The position numbers were made by a program, and so were the translations under genes. Shown one piece after another: positions 25,236 through 33,820 of a DNA stretch of 64,000 nt. The stretch is taken from NCBI GenBank assembly GCA_949066965.1, contig CARTDA010000004.1, forward strand, positions 144,901 through 208,900. Reading direction: 5' to 3'. The first letter of the stretch is position 1. Every line of letters begins with the position of its first letter. This DNA is from COE1 sp949066965. Lineage in GTDB: Bacteria > Bacillota > Clostridia > Lachnospirales > Lachnospiraceae. Under the pieces are notes generated by a model. It saw nothing but the letters and a program-made list of their open reading frames with translations, ran no database searches and was not told where the DNA came from.

Positions 25236-25365
25236 CGGACAGCGTAACGCATATTTTGTGCGCGATATAAGACGAAAAATGGCGTCAATAGTAACCTGAA
25301 AACTGTGAATTATCACAATAAAATTTAGTAAATTGCACAAAATTTGCCGTGATAGCATATTTTTG

Positions 25366-25394
25366 TTGTCTTGGAAAAAAAATTAAACTATAAT
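25366..25394 (+). promoter_or_regulatory. Candidate gdhA promoter
   Basis: -35 TTGTCT (25366-25371), 17-bp spacer, -10 TATAAT (25389-25394). The leader to the gdhA ATG is about 75 nt and ends in CAAGGAGG. The remaining intergenic DNA is AT-rich with no other evident feature. Confidence 0.55.
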
Positions 25395-25477
25395 GTATTC
25401 GTTAAGTTTAGCGCATTACAGTGTTGAAACGGACAAATCTTTATAATATTCGTTTTTAAACCAAGGAGGATTAAAAA

Positions 25478-26833
25478 ATGTCATATGTAGATGAAGTGTT
25501 AGAGCTTGTAAAGAAAAAGAACGCAAGCGAGCCTGAGTTTATCCAGGCTGTCACAGAGGTTTTGAATTCACTTAGACCTGTTGTGGAGGCAAATGAGGAG
25601 CTTTATAAGAAAAATGCCATTTTGGAGAGAATCACGGAACCCGACCGTCAGCTCATGTTCCGCGTGCCATGGGTGGATGATAAGGGACAGGTGCAGGTCA
25701 ACAGAGGTTTCCGCGTACAGTTCAACAATGCCATTGGACCTTACAAGGGAGGACTTCGTCTGCATCCGTCTGTAAATCTTGGTATTATCAAGTTCTTAGG
25801 GTTTGAGCAGATTTTCAAGAATTCCCTCACAAGCCTTCCGATCGGCGGCGGCAAGGGCGGTTCGGACTTTGACCCGAAGGGCAAGTCAGACAGGGAGATT
25901 ATGGCGTTCTGCCAGAGCTTTATGACAGAGCTTTCCAAATATATTGGCGCGGATGTGGATGTTCCGGCCGGCGATATCGGAACCGGTGCAAGAGAGATTG
26001 GTTTTATGTTCGGACAGTACAAGAGAATCAGGGGTACATTCGAGGGTGTCCTCACGGGGAAGGGACTTACATACGGCGGTTCCCTTGCGCGTACAGAGGC
26101 GACCGGGTATGGTCTGCTCTATCTCACACAGGAGCTGATGAAGTGCCATGGTGAGTCTATGGAAGGCAAGACGGTTGTCGTATCCGGCGCCGGCAATGTT
26201 GCAATCTATGCGACGCAGAAGGCACAGCAGATGGGTGCAAAGGTTGTCACATGCTCTGACTCTACAGGCTGGATTTATGATCCGGAAGGAATTGATGTCG
26301 CACTTCTCAAGGAAGTGAAGGAAGTAAAGCGTGCAAGACTGACAGAGTACGCGGCAGCAAGACCAGGCGCAGAATACCATGAAGTCAGCGCCGCTGATAG
26401 AAGCGGCGCGGGCGTATGGCAGATAAAGTGTGATATCGCGCTTCCGTGCGCTACACAGAACGAGCTTCTGATTGATGATGCAAAGCAGCTCGTGGCAAAT
26501 GGCTGCAAGTGTGTCTGCGAGGGCGCGAATATGCCTACAACAATCGACGCAACAGAGTACTTACAGCAGAACGGTGTATGGTTTGTCGGCGGCAAGGCAG
26601 CGAACGCAGGCGGTGTGGCGACTTCTGCCCTGGAGATGTCACAGAACAGCGAAAGACTGAGCTGGAGCTTTGAGGAAGTGGATGCGAAGCTGCAGAACAT
26701 CATGGTAAATATTTACCACAATATAGATGACGCGGCAAAGCGCTACGGCATGGAAGGCAACTATGTGGCAGGTGCGAATATCGCAGGCTTTGAAAAGGTT
26801 GTCAACGCGATGCTCGCGCAGGGCGTGTGCTGA
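25478..26833 (+). CDS. gdhA: NADP-specific glutamate dehydrogenase
   Basis: 451 residues, the length of hexameric bacterial GDH. It converts 2-oxoglutarate, ammonium and NADPH to glutamate. Substrate-site motifs are NAIGPYKGGLRLHPSV and LPIGGGKGGSDFDPKGKSD with the catalytic lysine, and DVPAGDIGTGAREIGFM. The Rossmann fingerprint is VVSGAGNVAIYATQKA. ASYGATG-type contacts appear as GANMPTT and GGKAANAGGVATSALEM. It stands alone with its own promoter and the strong site AAGGAGG, as usual in clostridia, where it is highly expressed. Confidence 0.97.
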   Translation: MSYVDEVLELVKKKNASEPEFIQAVTEVLNSLRPVVEANEELYKKNAILERITEPDRQLMFRVPWVDDKGQVQVNRGFRVQFNNAIGPYKGGLRLHPSVNLGIIKFLGFEQIFKNSLTSLPIGGGKGGSDFDPKGKSDREIMAFCQSFMTELSKYIGADVDVPAGDIGTGAREIGFMFGQYKRIRGTFEGVLTGKGLTYGGSLARTEATGYGLLYLTQELMKCHGESMEGKTVVVSGAGNVAIYATQKAQQMGAKVVTCSDSTGWIYDPEGIDVALLKEVKEVKRARLTEYAAARPGAEYHEVSAADRSGAGVWQIKCDIALPCATQNELLIDDAKQLVANGCKCVCEGANMPTTIDATEYLQQNGVWFVGGKAANAGGVATSALEMSQNSERLSWSFEEVDAKLQNIMVNIYHNIDDAAKRYGMEGNYVAGANIAGFEKVVNAMLAQGVC

Positions 26834-26935
26834 TTAAGGTTCCGCTTGCGTATCCGATTGGCAATTTCATGTTGAATCACACTCCCGCCTTTTGATAAAA
26901 GGGTATAAAAATGTAACAGCCAGCGCAAATAACGC

Positions 26936-27042
26936 TTGCAGGCTGCTCCAGAAGATGGTACAATATGGTTGTGAATTAATAGTATCTTCTTCAGAATATA
27001 ACTATCAGAAACCGTCCGGTGCGCCAGCACTGGGCGGTTTTT
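26936..27042 (+). ncRNA. Candidate small transcript (promoter plus terminator, no ORF)
   Basis: -35 TTGCAG (26936-26941), 17-bp spacer, -10 TACAAT (26959-26964). About 45 bp later comes a stem ACCGTCCGGTGC / GCACTGGGCGGT (27011-27038) followed by TTTTT, a typical intrinsic terminator. The RNA would be about 70 nt and has no supported ORF. It may be a small RNA, or the leftover control region of an element once integrated at the adjacent tRNA gene. Not matched to any known family. Confidence 0.4.
27011..27042 (+). terminator. Intrinsic terminator
   Basis: A GC-rich 12-bp stem with loop GCCA, including one G-T pair, followed by a T-run. Confidence 0.65.
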
Positions 27043-27088
27043 GGTGGTTGGGAGAAAAGTCGGGAGAAATATTTATGGACATAAAAAA

Positions 27089-27162
27089 TGGAAGCAAAGG
27101 GGCTCGAACCCTTGACCTCCCGCTAGTCAGGCGAGCGCTCATCCCAGCTGAGCTATGCTTCC
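27089..27162 (-). tRNA. tRNA-Val (anticodon GAC)
   Basis: Read on the minus strand: acceptor GGAAGCA/TGCTTCC, D arm GCTC...GAGC, anticodon stem CTCGC/GCGGG around loop CTGACTA with anticodon GAC, variable AGGTC, T arm AAGGG-TTCGAGC-CCCTT, discriminator A. It totals 74 nt. CCA is not encoded and TTTTTTA follows the discriminator, which can act as the terminator. It decodes GUC/GUU valine codons. tRNA 3' ends are common integration sites, and the DNA beside this one looks unusual. Confidence 0.93.
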
Positions 27163-27253
27163 ATGAAATATATTATAGCATGAAGATCCTGTTTTGAAAA
27201 GAATAATTTAAAACGGATGACAGAAAAGAGTATTATTACGTATGAAAATGCGG

Positions 27254-27844
27254 CTAATGATACGTGCAATTCCCCAGAAATTCAGTTAATATTGCTTCTA
27301 AATCTCCGGTGAAATCCTTCTGGCATGTCAGCTCCATGCACACTGCGCTATTTTCGTGGACGCCAAAAGCGGAAATGCCGCGGGCATAGGGACCGTCCTC
27401 GTCCGGAAAGGTGTATGTTATCATCTGGTAAGCCTGCTCATTGCAGACAATTTCCTCCTCGGCTGAAATCTCGTAATTGGATTTTGCCCTTTCCAGCCAT
27501 GCGGCCCTGTTTTCCTGTGCTTTCGCATTGCTGGTAAACTCACCGAGCAGCAGGTAGAGCTGGGCATCATACAGGTCAACCATGTCGCCGTCGCTGTTTT
27601 CAAAGGGAATGGCATCCCCGATTCTCCATGATGCATAGTAAAGCCCGTCACCGGCAAGCGCTTCCTTGTAGTCATAAAGGATAAGGCTTTCGTCTGTGTT
27701 GTTGACTTCGAGGCTGCTGCTGATTTTTAAAAAGGCTGTGTTTTCAATTGGCTCTTTTTCTAAGGCGGGTGCGGTAAGCGAACAGCCGGTAACAGTCATC
27801 AGCAGGCAGATAAAACATAGTACAAATCTGATGTTGAATTTCAT
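27254..27844 (-). CDS. Predicted lipoprotein of unknown function
   Basis: 196 residues with a lipoprotein signal peptide: MKFNIRFVLCFICLLMTVTG followed by Cys21. The mature part is acidic and includes LGEFTSNAKAQENRAAW and YQMITYTFPDEDGPYARGIS. No family was recognised. The gene follows the 27935-28705 gene on the same strand, separated by a palindromic GGAACTG element that may terminate or attenuate read-through. RBS AAAGGAGAATCC sits upstream. Confidence 0.7.
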   Translation of the reverse strand: MKFNIRFVLCFICLLMTVTGCSLTAPALEKEPIENTAFLKISSSLEVNNTDESLILYDYKEALAGDGLYYASWRIGDAIPFENSDGDMVDLYDAQLYLLLGEFTSNAKAQENRAAWLERAKSNYEISAEEEIVCNEQAYQMITYTFPDEDGPYARGISAFGVHENSAVCMELTCQKDFTGDLEAILTEFLGNCTYH

Positions 27845-27872
27845 AAACGGATTCTCCTTTTTTGCTGGTTTC

Positions 27873-27938
27873 TAAGGAACTGTTCAGAAATTACTTGTGA
27901 CAAGTAATTGTCATGAGTAATTTCTGAACAGTTCCTAA
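27873..27938. repeat. Palindromic GGAACTGTTCAGAAAT element
   Basis: TAAGGAACTGTTCAGAAATT and AATTTCTGAACAGTTCCTAA are perfect complements around an inner CAAGTAATTG hairpin. It has the same ends as the elements at 4971, 5246 and 8542. The stop codon TAG of the 27935 gene lies inside its right end. Confidence 0.75.
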
Positions 27939-28705
27939 CCATCCGTGAGCAGGCTCCACAGCGCGCTGCATTGTTCTGCATTGTCGGTCATGGTGCCGGT
28001 ATAGAAGCAGCGCCGTCCGAGGTAGAGTCTTGCAAGCAGCTCCTGGCTGTCCCCGGTTGTGCGCTGTCCAAACAGACTGGTGGAGTAGGAACCTAGTTCC
28101 AGCCCGGAGAGGGCGGGGCAGTCTGACCACGGGAGCGCCTTGTCCGATGTGGAATCATCTGCCTTGTCCGGACAGCTTCCGTCGGGATTGGCGAGCAGCT
28201 GATGCGTCTGCTGGAAACTGTCGGGATTTTCCGGCAGGAAAAAGTAACTGTCGCAGTCCGAAATATCGCCGATTAAAGTGATTTCGGAGGCTGTGCCATA
28301 ATAGTGCGCGTCGCTGTCGGCGATCTGGCTGTTGCCGGCATATTGTTTTACCTGCACGATGACCTTTCCGTCCCTGTTAAAATCAAGGTCGAAATCATAA
28401 TCCTGTCCCATGGATGCGAAGGCGTTTTCAAGGGCGCTTACGGTATCTTCAGGGAGCGTTGTTTCACCGACATAGGCAATCTGAAAATCAGGAGCAGGAT
28501 GCCACAGACCCAGCGCATTTCCCGTCAGATTGCAGGCAATTCCGGTCAGGATTATGCCACATATCACATACCACTTATAATAATGCCACCAGTTTTTCCA
28601 TTTTTCCAGCCTGCTCAGGTGCCTGTGCTTTTCTGACTGTATAAGCGCGATTAGGTTTTCGGCATTTTCTGTGTTTTCCATATCTTCTATATTTCCGATA
28701 CGCAT
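27935..28705 (-). CDS. Single-pass membrane protein of unknown function
   Basis: 256 residues. A charged cytosolic N-terminus (about 1-45) is followed by one TM segment (WYVICGIILTGIACNLTG, about 50-67) and an external domain with alternating acidic patches (DFDLDFNRDGKVIVQVK). No lipobox or known fold was recognised. GAGGAG precedes the ATG. The C-terminus ends exactly where the palindromic repeat begins, and the repeat provides the stop codon, so the original C-terminus may have been altered by its insertion. Confidence 0.65.
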   Translation of the reverse strand: MRIGNIEDMENTENAENLIALIQSEKHRHLSRLEKWKNWWHYYKWYVICGIILTGIACNLTGNALGLWHPAPDFQIAYVGETTLPEDTVSALENAFASMGQDYDFDLDFNRDGKVIVQVKQYAGNSQIADSDAHYYGTASEITLIGDISDCDSYFFLPENPDSFQQTHQLLANPDGSCPDKADDSTSDKALPWSDCPALSGLELGSYSTSLFGQRTTGDSQELLARLYLGRRCFYTGTMTDNAEQCSALWSLLTDG

Positions 28706-28732
28706 TCTGCATCACTCCTCGCATTGATAAAA

Positions 28733-29380
28733 TCATTTTTCACCTTCGGATGTGGTTCCCCCATAGGCGTAGGTGACCGGGAGACAGATTAAGGGGGGCT
28801 TCACCTTCATGTTTTCCCGCAGGAGAAGCTCGACACACATTTCCGCCATTTCCGGCAGCGGCTGTACGATGGTAGAGCACACATAGTCCATGCTGCCAAA
28901 AAGACGGATGCCGTCATAGCCAATGACCTGTACGTTCTGCGGAACACGCTGGTTCAGGCGGCGCAGTGTCTGTATCACTGAAAAGGCAAGACGGTCCGTG
29001 ACGCAGAAAATTCCGTCAAAGGAGAGCCTGCCGTCCTGGATGTGTTCCTCGAGAAAGGCTTCAAATTTTTCATAGGGTTCGCCGTCATCGAGTATTTTCA
29101 TTTCATAATTCAGGCCGCGGGAGAGACAGCCGTTTTCAAAACCTGCCTTCCGCTTGTTGGGCTCGTTTGACAGGGAGGAACCAATCCGCAGGAAAGCGAC
29201 GTTTTTGCAGCCAAAGTCTGCAAGCTTCTCGGCTGCGAGCTGTCCGCCGCCGAAGTTGTCGCTGGCGACACAGGGGATGCCGGCGCTGATGGAGCGGTCA
29301 ATGGCGACAAAGGGCGTGTTTTCTTCGATGACCAGGTTGGGGTTGTAGGTAAGGCCGATAATTCCATGGTTATCTGCGGT
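28733..29380 (-). pseudogene. LacI-family regulator lacking its DNA-binding N-terminus
   Basis: The minus-strand frame from about 29380 gives HGIIGLTYNP, FVAIDRSISAGIPCVASDN, FGGGQLAAEKLADFGCKNVA and GFENGCLSRGLNYEMKI, then the annotated ORF with FDGIFCVTDRLAFSVIQTLR and VQVIGYDGIRLFG. This is the sugar-binding core of a LacI/GalR repressor, intact to its C-terminus. About the first 110-120 residues, including the HTH, are missing. The frame runs straight into the plus-strand permease gene at about 29366-29380. A deletion has removed the divergent promoter region and both N-termini. It can no longer act as a repressor. Confidence 0.85.
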
Positions 29381-29896
29381 ATGATACGGATTTTCCTGAG
29401 CCCTTCAGGCGGCCTGATTAACCTGATTGCAGGTACTTCCATTGATTTTTTGACGGAAGCCTCCGCGTTCCGCACAATCTACATTGCTTCCGGCATCTGG
29501 CAGGACGCAGGGTGGGGCGTTATCGTGTACATGGCGACGCTGGCAAATGTGGACACCTCGCTCTACGAGGCGGCAAAGGTGGACGGCGCTTCGATGTTCC
29601 AGCGGATTCTCCACATTGACATACCGGAGCTGACCTCCATCATGGTGCTGAACCTGATTATGAGCGCGGGCGGTCTGATGAATGTCGGATTTGAGAAGGT
29701 ATGGCTGTTACAGACGGACTTGAACAAGGCGACAAGCGATGTCATTGCCGTATATGTTTACCAGCAGGGTATTGAAAACGCCAAGTACAGCTACTCGACG
29801 GCGGTAGGGTTGTTTAACACGGTGGTAAACATCATTCTGCTGATTGTTGTGAACAAGATTGCCGGCAAGATATCCGAAGACACAAGTTTTGTATAG
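29366..29896 (+). pseudogene. Sugar ABC transporter permease (LplB/UgpA type), N-terminally truncated
   Basis: About 176 residues compared with roughly 300 for the family. It begins within a TM segment (VICGMIRIFLSPSGGLINLI) and keeps the EAA loop YEAAKVDGASMFQRILHIDI with its Pro-Glu turn, and the last TM helices. The first half, including the signal-anchor and two or three TM segments, is lost at the same junction that truncates the LacI gene. No ribosome site precedes the first ATG. The partner permease downstream is intact. Confidence 0.8.
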
Positions 29897-29906
29897 GAGG
29901 TGTGGT

Positions 29907-30815
29907 ATGAACGCAAAAACAAAATCCAATAATACAACGGGATTTTCCGAGAAAACAAGTGACATCATCCTGGTTATCATCTGCGCGGTTGCCTTGTTTG
30001 TCGTGGCATATCCGCTGTACTACATACTGATTGCTTCCGTGTCAAATCCATATGATGTGTATGCGGGGAAGACGTTCCTGCTTCCAAGCCAGTTTACGCT
30101 GGACGGATATAAGGCGGTATTTGCGGACTCCCGCATTGTGACAGGCTACATAAACAGCATTAAGTATACGGTCATTGGTACGGTCTTTTCGGTGCTGATG
30201 CTGTATCTGTCGGCTTATCCGCTCAGTGTCAGGGATTTGCCGGGCAGAAAATTTCTGAGCATCTTCTTTATTTTTACCATGTACTTTGGCGGCGGGCCTG
30301 TCCCGACGTACCTGGTAGTCAAGCAGACGGGGCTGATGAACAGCATGTGGGCGCTCTTTCTGCCGGGCGGCGTCGGTGTCGGCAACATGATTATCATGAG
30401 GAATTTCTTTGAGAACAGCATTCCCAGGGAAATGATTGAGGCGGCAGGGATTGACGGCGCGTCAAAGTGGACGACATTTTATAAAATCGTGGTGCCGCTC
30501 AGCCGCTCGATTATGGCGGTTATGGTGGTGTTCAGCATGGTTGCGTACTGGAACGACTGGTTCACGGCACTGATTTATCTGCCGGGCGAGGAGAAGGCTC
30601 CGCTCCCGCTGATTTTGAGAAATATCCTGATAAAAAGTTCCGCTAGCGCAAGCCAGGCGAGCACGATATCCGGCGGCTATGCGGAGCTGAACAAGCTGAC
30701 GGAGATGATTAAGTTTTCATCCATCATCGTGGCGGCGGCGCCCATGCTTGTCATTTACCCGTTCGTACAGAAGTACTTCGAAAAAGGATTTATGGCAGGA
30801 GCGGTCAAAGGTTAG
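29907..30815 (+). CDS. Carbohydrate ABC transporter permease (LplC/AraQ type)
   Basis: 302 residues starting MNAKTKSNNT at 29907, with AGGAGG 6 bp upstream. Six TM segments; the EAA motif is EMIEAAGIDGASKWTTFYKIVVPL. It would form a heterodimer with the 29366 permease to import an oligosaccharide. Since that partner and the binding protein are broken, this protein is probably without function. Neighbouring GH32 suggests fructans or sucrose as the substrate. Confidence 0.88.
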   Translation: MNAKTKSNNTTGFSEKTSDIILVIICAVALFVVAYPLYYILIASVSNPYDVYAGKTFLLPSQFTLDGYKAVFADSRIVTGYINSIKYTVIGTVFSVLMLYLSAYPLSVRDLPGRKFLSIFFIFTMYFGGGPVPTYLVVKQTGLMNSMWALFLPGGVGVGNMIIMRNFFENSIPREMIEAAGIDGASKWTTFYKIVVPLSRSIMAVMVVFSMVAYWNDWFTALIYLPGEEKAPLPLILRNILIKSSASASQASTISGGYAELNKLTEMIKFSSIIVAAAPMLVIYPFVQKYFEKGFMAGAVKG

Positions 30816-30892
30816 CGTGAGGCGCGTTCTTACTGAATGGTTTAGGTTTTGTTAATAATAATTATTTATATATAGAAAGGAAGGGTAATATT

Positions 30893-31821
30893 ATGAGAAG
30901 GACAGGGATTTGGAAAAGGGCGGTTTCTGGTACGTTGGCGGCGGGGCTTGTGGTTTCGGTGACGGCATGCGGCGGGGGGAAATCGGCGAGTACGGTGGAG
31001 CCTGGAACGGCAAATAACGATGCTTCACAGACGGATTTTACGGTTATGGGTGGTATGAGTGCATTGAGCAAGGGGTATGAGAACAATGAGGTTTTGAACC
31101 AGCTGCAGTCGGATGCAGGGGTGAAGATTGCTTGGAACTGTATGAGTGATTCCCTTGCGGAGCAGGTCAACATCAAGATTGCGGGTGATGACCTTCCGGA
31201 TGCGTTTATGGGTGTTGGCTTCAGCAATTATGACTTGACCAACTATGGGGAGGATGGCGTTTTCATTGACCTGACGCCGTACCTGACAGAGAAATATATG
31301 CCGAATTTAAGTAAGATTCTTGACGAGAATCCCAATATCCGCAGTGCGATTATGATGAATAACGGCGGTATGACAATGGGATATGGATGAGCATCACGGA
31401 CGCGGAGGCACAGGAAAAGTTTGGAAAGAGTGCAGGCGAGCTGAAGGGTGAGTGCGAGGTCTATGGTCCGAAGCTGATTCTGAGCGATTATTACAGCACG
31501 ACATTCAAGATGGAAGACCGCGCGATTGAGCGTCTGACAGACTTAAACGAGTTCTGGATGCCGTATGTGGACAGTGCAGTGACTTATCCGGTGGACTGTG
31601 TGTATACGCAGGAGGAGCTGGACACGATTGACAGATATAAGGCAGATTTTGAGAGCACGGTAGCTGAGCAGGAGGGTCTGTGGCTTAAGGAAGGCGGTCC
31701 GACAGACGAAGAGTGGGAGAGTTATCTTTCCACGCTGAAGGACAACTGCGGTATGGAGAAATTGCAGGAAGTATACCAGGCGGCGTATGACCGTTACGCG
31801 TCGGCAGGGGATGCGCAGTAA
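30893..31821 (+). pseudogene. Sugar ABC transporter binding lipoprotein with internal deletion and frameshift
   Basis: The first part (30893-31390) has a lipoprotein signal (GLVVSVTACGGG, Cys at the lipobox) and the N-lobe of an LplA-like binding protein (DDLPDAFMGVGFSNYDL). It stops after MTMGYG at TGA 31388. The second part (31387-31821), in another frame, carries the family's C-terminus (KMEDRAIERLTDLNEFW, EEWESYLSTLKDNCGMEKLQ). Together about 310 residues remain of the 540-560 expected. The middle is missing and the two parts are out of frame at about 31360-31390. Confidence 0.8.
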
Positions 31822-31881
31822 AATAAAAAACAGGAGCTGATGGTTAATTTACAGGCTGTCGGCGGAATGGGGGTTATTATG

Positions 31882-33366
31882 ATGAGTCACATTTTGCGGG
31901 ATGCACGAAAATATGAGGAGACAATGGAGAAGCAGATAGCGAGGGAGGCGCGGCCGGATTTTCACCTGTCCGCGCGCGTGGGGTGGATGAACGACCCCAA
32001 TGGATTTTCCTATTACAATGGAAAATATCACATGTTTTACCAGTACCATCCATACGACTGCCACTGGGGATCCATGCACTGGGGACACGCGGTCAGCACG
32101 GATATGCTGCACTGGGAGTATCTTCCGGCGGCGCTGGCTCCCGATGAGCTCTGCGACATGGACGGATGTTTTTCGGGGAGCGCCGTCACGCTCGCGGATG
32201 GCAGACAGCTGCTGATGTATACCGGCGTGGTGAAGGAACGCCAGCGGGGCAGGGAATCCAGGGAGGTACAGACACAGTGCCTTGCTGTGGGCGATGGCAT
32301 CGATTACGAGAAGTATGAAAAGAACCCTGTGCTGGACAAAAAGGATTTGCCGGAGGGCAGCAGCAGATATGATTTCCGGGATCCCAAGATGTGGCAGAAT
32401 GAAGATGGCGCCTATTGCTGTGTCGTGGGAAGCCGTCCGGCTGACGGCAGCGGACAGATTTTACTGTATACCAGCCCTGACGGATTCCAGTGGAAGTTCA
32501 AGAGCGTGCTTGCCGCCAACAACAACCGTTTTGGAAAAATGTGGGAATGTCCGGACTTTTTCCGGCTGGACGGAAAATGGGTGCTGCTCACCAGTCCGCA
32601 GGATATGCTTCCGCAGAGCTTTGAGTACCACAATGGAAATGGGACGCTCTGCCTGATCGGCGAGTTTGATGAAGAGACCGGAAAATTTCAGGAAGAGCAT
32701 GACCAGTCTGTTGACTATGGCATTGACTTTTACGCGCCGCAGACAGTGCTCACGCCGGACGGACGCCGCGTCATGATGGGATGGATGCAGAACTGGGACA
32801 CCTGCCAGCAGCGGACGACAGACGTATTGTGGTTCGGGCAGATGAGCCTGCCGCGCGAACTGTCTGTTAAAAACGGCAGGCTGTATCAGGCGCCGCTGCG
32901 CGAGCTGGAGGCGTTCCGCTCCAATAAGGTGGATTATCAGGATGTCACATTTTCGGACGTGATGGAGCTGGAAGGCATCCGCGGGCGCAGGGTGGATATC
33001 GAGCTGACGATTCGCCCGGGGGAGGAAGGGAACCTCTACCACAAGTTTGCGCTCCGCTTTGCGCAGAATGAGAAGTACCAGACTTCGCTGAGCTTCCGCC
33101 CGAGAGAGTCCATTTTAAAGGTGGACAGGAAACATTCCGGTTCCAGGAGGGCAATTATCCACCAGCGGCGCAGCAAGGTGAACAGCATAAACGGGGAACT
33201 GAAATTAAGGGTTATCCTTGACCGGTTCAGCGTTGAGGTGTTTGTCAACGATGGGGAACAGGTTCTGAGCGCAATCCTGTATACGGGGCAGTCTGCGGAC
33301 GGCATTTCCTTCTATGCGGACGGAACGGTGTGCATGGACATCGTGAAATATGATTTGATTGTATGA
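31882..33366 (+). CDS. Glycoside hydrolase family 32 (sucrose/fructan hydrolase)
   Basis: 494 residues from the ATG at 31882; family members start near MSHILRDARKYEE, so the frame upstream to 31840 is probably not translated, though AGGAG lies before 31840. GH32 signatures are WMNDPNG (catalytic Asp nucleophile), FSGSAV, YDFRDPKMW (transition-state Asp) and MWECPDF (acid/base Glu). A C-terminal beta-sandwich includes RFSVEVFVNDGEQV. No signal peptide, so it is a cytosolic enzyme acting on imported sucrose-6-phosphate or short fructans. Its transporter genes upstream are damaged. Confidence 0.93.
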   Translation: MSHILRDARKYEETMEKQIAREARPDFHLSARVGWMNDPNGFSYYNGKYHMFYQYHPYDCHWGSMHWGHAVSTDMLHWEYLPAALAPDELCDMDGCFSGSAVTLADGRQLLMYTGVVKERQRGRESREVQTQCLAVGDGIDYEKYEKNPVLDKKDLPEGSSRYDFRDPKMWQNEDGAYCCVVGSRPADGSGQILLYTSPDGFQWKFKSVLAANNNRFGKMWECPDFFRLDGKWVLLTSPQDMLPQSFEYHNGNGTLCLIGEFDEETGKFQEEHDQSVDYGIDFYAPQTVLTPDGRRVMMGWMQNWDTCQQRTTDVLWFGQMSLPRELSVKNGRLYQAPLRELEAFRSNKVDYQDVTFSDVMELEGIRGRRVDIELTIRPGEEGNLYHKFALRFAQNEKYQTSLSFRPRESILKVDRKHSGSRRAIIHQRRSKVNSINGELKLRVILDRFSVEVFVNDGEQVLSAILYTGQSADGISFYADGTVCMDIVKYDLIV

Positions 33367-33662
33367 TGGAAAGCCAGATGGGAATCATCGTGGCGGGATT
33401 AAGCGGACGATCTGCATATGTATGGGCTTTCCATGTGAAAAGAGGTGCAGCAGGGCGTATTACAAGTATAAATACTGACATTTGTGAATGGAGCTGCAGC
33501 GCAGGGTTTAGCAGCGGAATTTCCGGACAGTTTTGCTGATAGGAAAGTTTTTCATCGAAAGCGTATCTGTTTGTTAACAATTTATGAATATTGTTCGATA
33601 TAAAAAGTAAATAAAACAAGGATGACGCAATATGCATGGTAAATTTCGCGTGCCGTGCATAT

Positions 33663-33781
33663 ATATACTCACGACAGATGAAATCTGCCGTGGGTATCGC
33701 GCCAGCCGCAGCCGCGAAGCGGCATATTTCCTTATGCGGCTGTGTGCATAGCTTTATACTGAGCGGTCAGTCTTTTCGACC
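33663..33781. repeat. Composite repeat, left inverted copy (includes ATACTCACGGCAG hairpin copy 5)
   Basis: It begins with the hairpin ATACTCACGACAG / CTGCCGTGGGTAT, then GCCAGCCGCAGCCGCGAAGC, GGCATATTTCCTTATGCGGC, and ends with TACTGAGCGGTCAGTCTTTT. The copy at 40293-40409 is nearly identical in reverse orientation. It occupies much of the 33367-33820 gap. The rest of that gap holds a 9-bp inverted repeat (TGGAAAGCC, 33368 / GGCTTTCCA, 33424) and no gene. Confidence 0.85.
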
Positions 33782-33820
33782 GCCAGTATAATATCTGTCT
33801 AAATCACGGAGGATGATGGC

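Noticed and set aside
30893..31821. Two separate small genes for the binding-protein halves
   Set aside because: They are the N- and C-terminal parts of one protein family, so one broken gene is the better reading.
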